Assembly (NCBI GenBank): GCA_039939375.1
Contig: JBDVJO010000011.1
Location: 434,001 to 498,000, forward strand
From: Paracrocinitomix sp039939375
GTDB taxonomy: Bacteria > Bacteroidota > Bacteroidia > Flavobacteriales_D > Crocinitomicaceae
Length of the DNA stretch: 64,000 nucleotides
Direction of reading: 5' to 3'
The notes below the pieces were generated by a model, which saw only the letters and a program-made list of their open reading frames with translations, ran no database searches and was not told the DNA's origin. The position numbers and the translations under genes were made by a program. Shown one piece after another: positions 60,197 to 64,000 of this stretch. Each line of letters starts with the position of its first letter. The first letter of the stretch is position 1.

Positions 60197-60511
60197 ATGA
60201 CAGTAGAAGAGATTAATCCAAAAGATGCCGTTGCAGCTGTAAATGCAGGTACTCATGTGTTTTTTGATGTAAGAGAAGCCTATGAATTAGACGAAGTAGC
60301 TTACGGAGTAGCGTCAACACATATTCCTTTGGGAGATATCCAAGTAAGATTAGAGGAGTTTCCAAAAGATAAAAACATCATTATTGGTTGTAGATCAGGC
60401 AAAAGAAGCATGAATGCTTGTATGTTTTTGAAAATGCAAGGGTATGAAAAAGTGCAAAACCTTGAAGGTGGAATAATTGGATGGACAGAAAATGGGTGCC
60501 CAACTAAATAA
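60197..60511 (+). CDS. Rhodanese-like sulfurtransferase
   Basis: A 104-aa single rhodanese domain. The catalytic loop Cys is C65 (IIGCRSGKRSM), with the conserved FFDVREAYELDEVAYG near the N-terminus and NLEGGIIGW at the end. Cytosolic; sulfur donor and acceptor unknown. The SDR gene starts 20 bp before its stop in another frame, so the two are translated in overlapping frames. Confidence 0.92.
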   Translation: MTVEEINPKDAVAAVNAGTHVFFDVREAYELDEVAYGVASTHIPLGDIQVRLEEFPKDKNIIIGCRSGKRSMNACMFLKMQGYEKVQNLEGGIIGWTENGCPTK

Positions 60512-61217
60512 ATTAGCGTACATCACTGGTTCTTCAAAGGGAATCGGTTTAGCAATTACAAAATTATTGCTGAAGGATGGCTTTCACGTAATCGGATTGT
60601 CGCGATCTAATGACTTTGAACATCCAAATTTTCAATTTCAAGAATTAGATTTAAATAATTTGAGGGCAGTTCAGAGCTTCAATTTTGAAAAAAGTGCAGA
60701 AAAGGTAATTCTGATTAACAATGCGGGCTTGGTTGGAGATATAAACCCAATAGGTTCGGTTGATAATCAACAGATTGAAGCAGTGATGAATGTGAATACC
60801 ATTGCTCCTCAAATATTAACTAACAAGTTTGTAAAGCGTTTTCAAAACGATAAAGGACACTTCCATGTCCTAAATATAAGCTCAGGCGCCGGAAAAAAGG
60901 CCATTGATGCATGGGCGACTTATTGCGCTTCAAAGGCAGCAATTGATTTGTTTTCAGAAACAGTAGCTGAAGAATTAGAATGGCGTGGTCATCACAATTT
61001 TAGAATCCATTCTTGCGCTCCTGGTGTGGTGGATACGAACATGCAGTCAGATATCCGTAGTGCTTCTGAATCCTCTTTTAAGTTGGTAAATCATTTTAAA
61101 GAGCTGAAGTCTAATAATGAATTGGCTTCAACTGATGAGGTGGCAATCAAACTAAAAATGATCATTGACCAACCGGATTCTTTTCCAAGCACCTTATTGT
61201 CAGTAAGAGATTTCTAA
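60492..61217 (+). CDS. Short-chain dehydrogenase/reductase (SDR)
   Basis: A 241-aa NAD(P)-dependent oxidoreductase. The cofactor motif is TGSSKGIG (TGxxxGIG), NNAG is in LINNAGLVGDI, and the catalytic tetrad is visible: Ser in NISSGAGKK, Tyr and Lys in YCASKAA, with the closing PGVVDTNMQ. Substrate unknown. The ATG at 60492 is preferred; the frame can start at a TTG at 60477. It overlaps the rhodanese gene by 20 bp. Confidence 0.88.
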   Translation: MGAQLNKLAYITGSSKGIGLAITKLLLKDGFHVIGLSRSNDFEHPNFQFQELDLNNLRAVQSFNFEKSAEKVILINNAGLVGDINPIGSVDNQQIEAVMNVNTIAPQILTNKFVKRFQNDKGHFHVLNISSGAGKKAIDAWATYCASKAAIDLFSETVAEELEWRGHHNFRIHSCAPGVVDTNMQSDIRSASESSFKLVNHFKELKSNNELASTDEVAIKLKMIIDQPDSFPSTLLSVRDF

Positions 61218-61328
61218 GCGCGCATAATAAATCCCGTTTAAAAATTTTTCATACCGTTCATAATTACCGTTGAATCAATATCTAGGGTAGTTCACTATAT
61301 TGTGAAGCGGTTTTCCCTATAAATGCTA

Positions 61329-61336
61329 TAAATTTG
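61329..61336 (+). promoter_or_regulatory. Bacteroidota -7 box before the M43 protease gene
   Basis: TAAATTTG, an exact TAnnTTTG match, 66 bases before the ATG at 61403. The leader between them has a small CAGC-GAA-GCTG hairpin and a five-codon frame that overlaps the real start. Confidence 0.45.
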
Positions 61337-61402
61337 GAAAACCCAATTAAATCAGCGAAGCTGAGGCAACCCAAACTCCTTCGCGCCCATGAAAAAAATA
61401 AC

Positions 61403-63532
61403 ATGAAAAAATTTACGCTATTCGCAATGGCGCTATCCTCAATGGCAGCGATTGCACAAACATCTGATCAAAACGACAGATCTCACTACGGACCAGAAAA
61501 TCCGATCATGTGTGGACAACACATTCAACAAGCGAAGCACTTTGAAGAGCATCCTGAGCATAAAGCAATGTATGATGCTGAACAAGAAGCTTTTCAAGCA
61601 CAATATGAGTACTTCTTAGAAAATGAATATGATCCGAACGCACGTTCATCTTACGTAGTTCCAGTTGTTGTTCACGTTGTACACTTAGGAGGTGTAGATA
61701 ATATTTCTGACGAGCAAATTGAAAATGCAATTGTGCATTTAAATGAAGACTTTAACGAAATGAACAGTGACTTGAGTAATACTGTTTCTGCATTTTCTGG
61801 AATTACTGGTAATCCGGATGTAGAGTTCAGATTAGCAACTAAAGATCCAAATGGAAACTGTCATAGAGGAATTACAAGAACGTATTCTGCTAACACGGTG
61901 CATGATGGTGGAAACGGAATTCTTTCAGATATCCAATCAGAGCATGGCAACTGGCCTCAAAATGAATACTTAAATGTTATCGTTTGTCAAGATCCAGCTG
62001 GAGCTGCAGGTTATACAAATCTTCCTGGTAACTGGTATAGCCAGTCAGGAATGGGAGGTTCTATTTACATGAGACACGATTACATGGGTACAATTGGTAC
62101 TTCTTCTAATACAGCAAGACATACACTTTCTCACGAAGTTGGTCACTGGTTGAACTTATCTCACTGTTGGGGGCCAAATAACTCTCCTGGAGATGCTGGT
62201 TCTTGTAGTGATGATGACGGGGTTTCTGATACTCCAAATACAATTGGATGGACTGTTTGTAATACAAATGGAAGCACATGTAGTAGCTTAGATAATGTTC
62301 AAAATATTATGGAGTATTCTTATTGCTCAACTATGTTTACTGACGGTCAAGCGGCAAGAATTCAAACGGCTTTAAATTCAAATACGGCTGGAAGAAATAA
62401 ATTATGGTTAACATCAAATTTGAATGCTACTGGTACTAACGGAAATGCAAATGTTTGTGAGGCTTTATTCTCTGCAGATAATACTTACATCTGTGCTGGA
62501 CAATCGGTTTCATTTACAGATGAGTCTTACCACGCGGTGACTACTAGAAACTGGTCATTTACTGGAGGATCACCAGCTACTTCAACTGATGAAGACCCGG
62601 TAATTACGTATAACACTCCGGGTGTTTATCCAGTAACATTGAATGTTTCTGACGGAACAAACAATGAGTCAATTACGAAAACGAACTATATCATAGTTTT
62701 ATCTGATCCGGGTGAATCTTTACCTTATTTTGAAGGATTTGAAGATATCACAGGTATTCCAGATAATGAAAATTGGATGGTCGTGAATGATGATGACCAA
62801 GATGCCTTCTTATTAACAACTACGGCTGGTTCTGACGGTTCTTCAAACTCTGCTAAATTGTTAAACTTTGGAAATTCTGAGCCTTCAGATGATGAGTTAA
62901 TTTCAGGAACAATTGATTTAAGTGGAGTTGATGCAAATGATGACATGATCTTCCATTTTGATTATGCGTACAGAAAGAGAAATGCATCTGATGACGAATG
63001 GTTGAAATTTTACATTTCTAAAGATTGTGGTCAAACATGGGTATTAAGAAAAAACATCCATGATGATGATTTGAGTGAAGTTACCGCTTCTTCTTCATAC
63101 ACTCCAGCAGGTGCTGAAGATTGGTATACAGTTGATATTACGAACATTGGTTCTGATTATTTCGTAGCAGATTTTAGATTCAAATTTGTTTTTGAAAGCG
63201 ATAACGGAAACAACATTTATATTGATAATATCAACATGTATCCTTCATCAATGACTTCATTGAATGAATTGGATGAAGCCCTTACGTTAAGTGTTTACCC
63301 TAATCCAACAGCTGATAACACAACAATAAAAATGGCTGCAAAAGAAGGGCAAGAATATGCAATTACAGTGCATTCTAGCTTAGGACAGCAAATAGGTGTA
63401 ATCCATAATGGATTGTTAAATGAAGGGTTAAACTCTTTTGAATACAACACGGCTGATTTAGCTAAAGGAATCTATATTATCAAAATTGAAAGCGAAGGAA
63501 AATTCCAAACTGTTAAGTTGATTAAACAGTAG
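61403..63532 (+). CDS. Secreted M43-family zinc metalloprotease with PKD domain and T9SS tail
   Basis: A 709-aa protease with signal peptide (about 1-19). The pappalysin-like catalytic domain (about 85-350) has the extended zinc motif HEVGHWLNLSH (H244, E245, H248, H254) and the Met-turn NIMEYSYC (M303). A PKD-like domain follows (about 390-440, ICAGQSVSFTDESYHAVTTRNWSFTGG), then a jelly-roll-like beta domain and a type A T9SS sorting domain (YPNPTADNTTI to VKLIKQ). The ATG at 61403 is chosen for its signal peptide. A close paralogue starts one base after its stop. Confidence 0.92.
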   Translation: MKKFTLFAMALSSMAAIAQTSDQNDRSHYGPENPIMCGQHIQQAKHFEEHPEHKAMYDAEQEAFQAQYEYFLENEYDPNARSSYVVPVVVHVVHLGGVDNISDEQIENAIVHLNEDFNEMNSDLSNTVSAFSGITGNPDVEFRLATKDPNGNCHRGITRTYSANTVHDGGNGILSDIQSEHGNWPQNEYLNVIVCQDPAGAAGYTNLPGNWYSQSGMGGSIYMRHDYMGTIGTSSNTARHTLSHEVGHWLNLSHCWGPNNSPGDAGSCSDDDGVSDTPNTIGWTVCNTNGSTCSSLDNVQNIMEYSYCSTMFTDGQAARIQTALNSNTAGRNKLWLTSNLNATGTNGNANVCEALFSADNTYICAGQSVSFTDESYHAVTTRNWSFTGGSPATSTDEDPVITYNTPGVYPVTLNVSDGTNNESITKTNYIIVLSDPGESLPYFEGFEDITGIPDNENWMVVNDDDQDAFLLTTTAGSDGSSNSAKLLNFGNSEPSDDELISGTIDLSGVDANDDMIFHFDYAYRKRNASDDEWLKFYISKDCGQTWVLRKNIHDDDLSEVTASSSYTPAGAEDWYTVDITNIGSDYFVADFRFKFVFESDNGNNIYIDNINMYPSSMTSLNELDEALTLSVYPNPTADNTTIKMAAKEGQEYAITVHSSLGQQIGVIHNGLLNEGLNSFEYNTADLAKGIYIIKIESEGKFQTVKLIKQ

Positions 63533-63533
63533 A

Positions 63534-64000
63534 ATGAAATTTTCTTTTGTCCTTATATCTGCATTAATTTCTGTTCATGCGATTGCTCAAAACGAGCAGT
63601 CGCATGCGCATGAAATAACACCTTGTTTAAACAATCTAGAACAAGAGCTTTATCTAAGAGAACATCCTGAATTTTCAGATCAAATAGAGGAAGAGCAAGC
63701 AGATTTTCAAGACTTTTATGAGTATTATTTAATGGCAGAATATGATCCAAATGCGAGATCATCTTACGTCATTCCAATCGTTTTTCATGTGGTACATCAA
63801 GGGGGTGTAGAAAATATTTCTGATGAACAGATTTATGATGCGCTTGAAAAGCTTAATGAAGACTATAGTGGTTCAAATTCAGATTTAGCTAATGTAGTTC
63901 CAGAATTCACAGCTGTTATAGGTAACCCTGATATTGAGTTCAGGTTAGCCACCAAAGACATTAATGGCAATTGTCATCCAGGCATCACTAGAACTTATTC
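63534..64000 (+). CDS. Second M43-family metalloprotease, cut by the window end
   Basis: 155 complete codons are visible. Signal peptide (MKFSFVLISALISVHAIAQ), then the same prodomain and catalytic start as the preceding gene. Shared blocks are EYDPNARSSYV(V/I)P, VVH.GGV(D/E)NISDEQI, EFRLATKD.NGNCH.GITRTYS. The zinc motif is beyond the edge. Its ATG lies one base after the previous gene's stop, so it is a tandem duplicate in the same transcript. Confidence 0.88.
   Translation, partial: MKFSFVLISALISVHAIAQNEQSHAHEITPCLNNLEQELYLREHPEFSDQIEEEQADFQDFYEYYLMAEYDPNARSSYVIPIVFHVVHQGGVENISDEQIYDALEKLNEDYSGSNSDLANVVPEFTAVIGNPDIEFRLATKDINGNCHPGITRTY

Noticed and set aside
1..64000. CRISPR array, prophage or complete IS element
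   Set aside because: No direct repeats of CRISPR spacing, no phage structural genes and no transposase frame were found on either strand.

Overview
The window looks like chromosomal DNA of a low-GC Flavobacteriales-type Bacteroidota. The evidence is C-terminal type IX secretion (T9SS) sorting tails on several secreted proteins, many lipoproteins with short lipoboxes, TAnnTTTG promoter boxes instead of sigma70-type boxes, sparse Shine-Dalgarno sequences, an F-type ATPase operon of Bacteroidota layout, and TPR-histidine kinase/LuxR regulator pairs. A family such as Crocinitomicaceae is plausible, but this is inference. No prophage, CRISPR array, rRNA operon or complete IS element is visible. 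Most of the window is core metabolism and cell-envelope genes, with small accessory features embedded.

Layout. 1-8 kb: a truncated TPR protein, dxr (isoprenoid synthesis), a secreted cytochrome c/copper monooxygenase with a T9SS tail, a STAS-like protein, leuS, and two paralogous small lipoproteins with an unusual haem-like motif. 8-15 kb: superoxide dismutase, a small lipoprotein, an AsmA-like protein, a sensor kinase, methylmalonyl-CoA epimerase and a conserved secreted protein. 15-24 kb: an oligopeptide-type binding lipoprotein, hemW, free-methionine-R-sulfoxide reductase, an Ig-like lipoprotein, an FkbM-type methyltransferase, purD and a CNNM/CorC membrane protein. 24-30.3 kb: a bactofilin followed by the ATP synthase cluster (atpZ, a membrane protein, atpB-E-F-H-A-G); beta and epsilon are not here. 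30-41 kb: a TRIC-type channel, a beta-propeller lipoprotein, a DUF3109 protein, rnpA, a CtpA-type protease, an O-antigen ligase-like protein, a cell-wall amidase, ssb, small membrane proteins, a GIY-YIG protein, tRNA-Asn and a decayed tRNA-Asn copy. 41-50 kb: an HMCES-type DNA-repair protein, an RluE-type pseudouridine synthase, trpS, plsC, gatC, a two-component pair and a beta-helix lipoprotein. 50-55 kb: FKBP isomerase, a dps stress operon, an RRM protein, a Rieske protein, rimK and an OmpA-like protein. 55-64 kb: a very large predicted outer-membrane protein, a cystathionine gamma-synthase-type enzyme, rhodanese, SDR and two tandem M43 metalloproteases with the second cut by the window end.

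The most striking item is inside leuS. An intact DUF559 (Vsr-like nuclease fold) domain interrupts leucyl-tRNA synthetase in frame at the start of the CP1 editing domain. It is bounded by GGTCCT direct repeats exactly 423 bp (141 codons) apart, each next to a pyrimidine/purine palindrome. This looks like a nuclease-carrying, in-frame insertion element in an essential gene. Further points are a pair of inverted REP-like hairpins plus heptad repeats in atp operon junctions, a tRNA-Asn relic whose anticodon arm is replaced by a palindrome, CX9CH cytochrome-like lipoproteins, and several TAnnTTTG boxes so close to start codons that leaderless or near-leaderless mRNAs are predicted.
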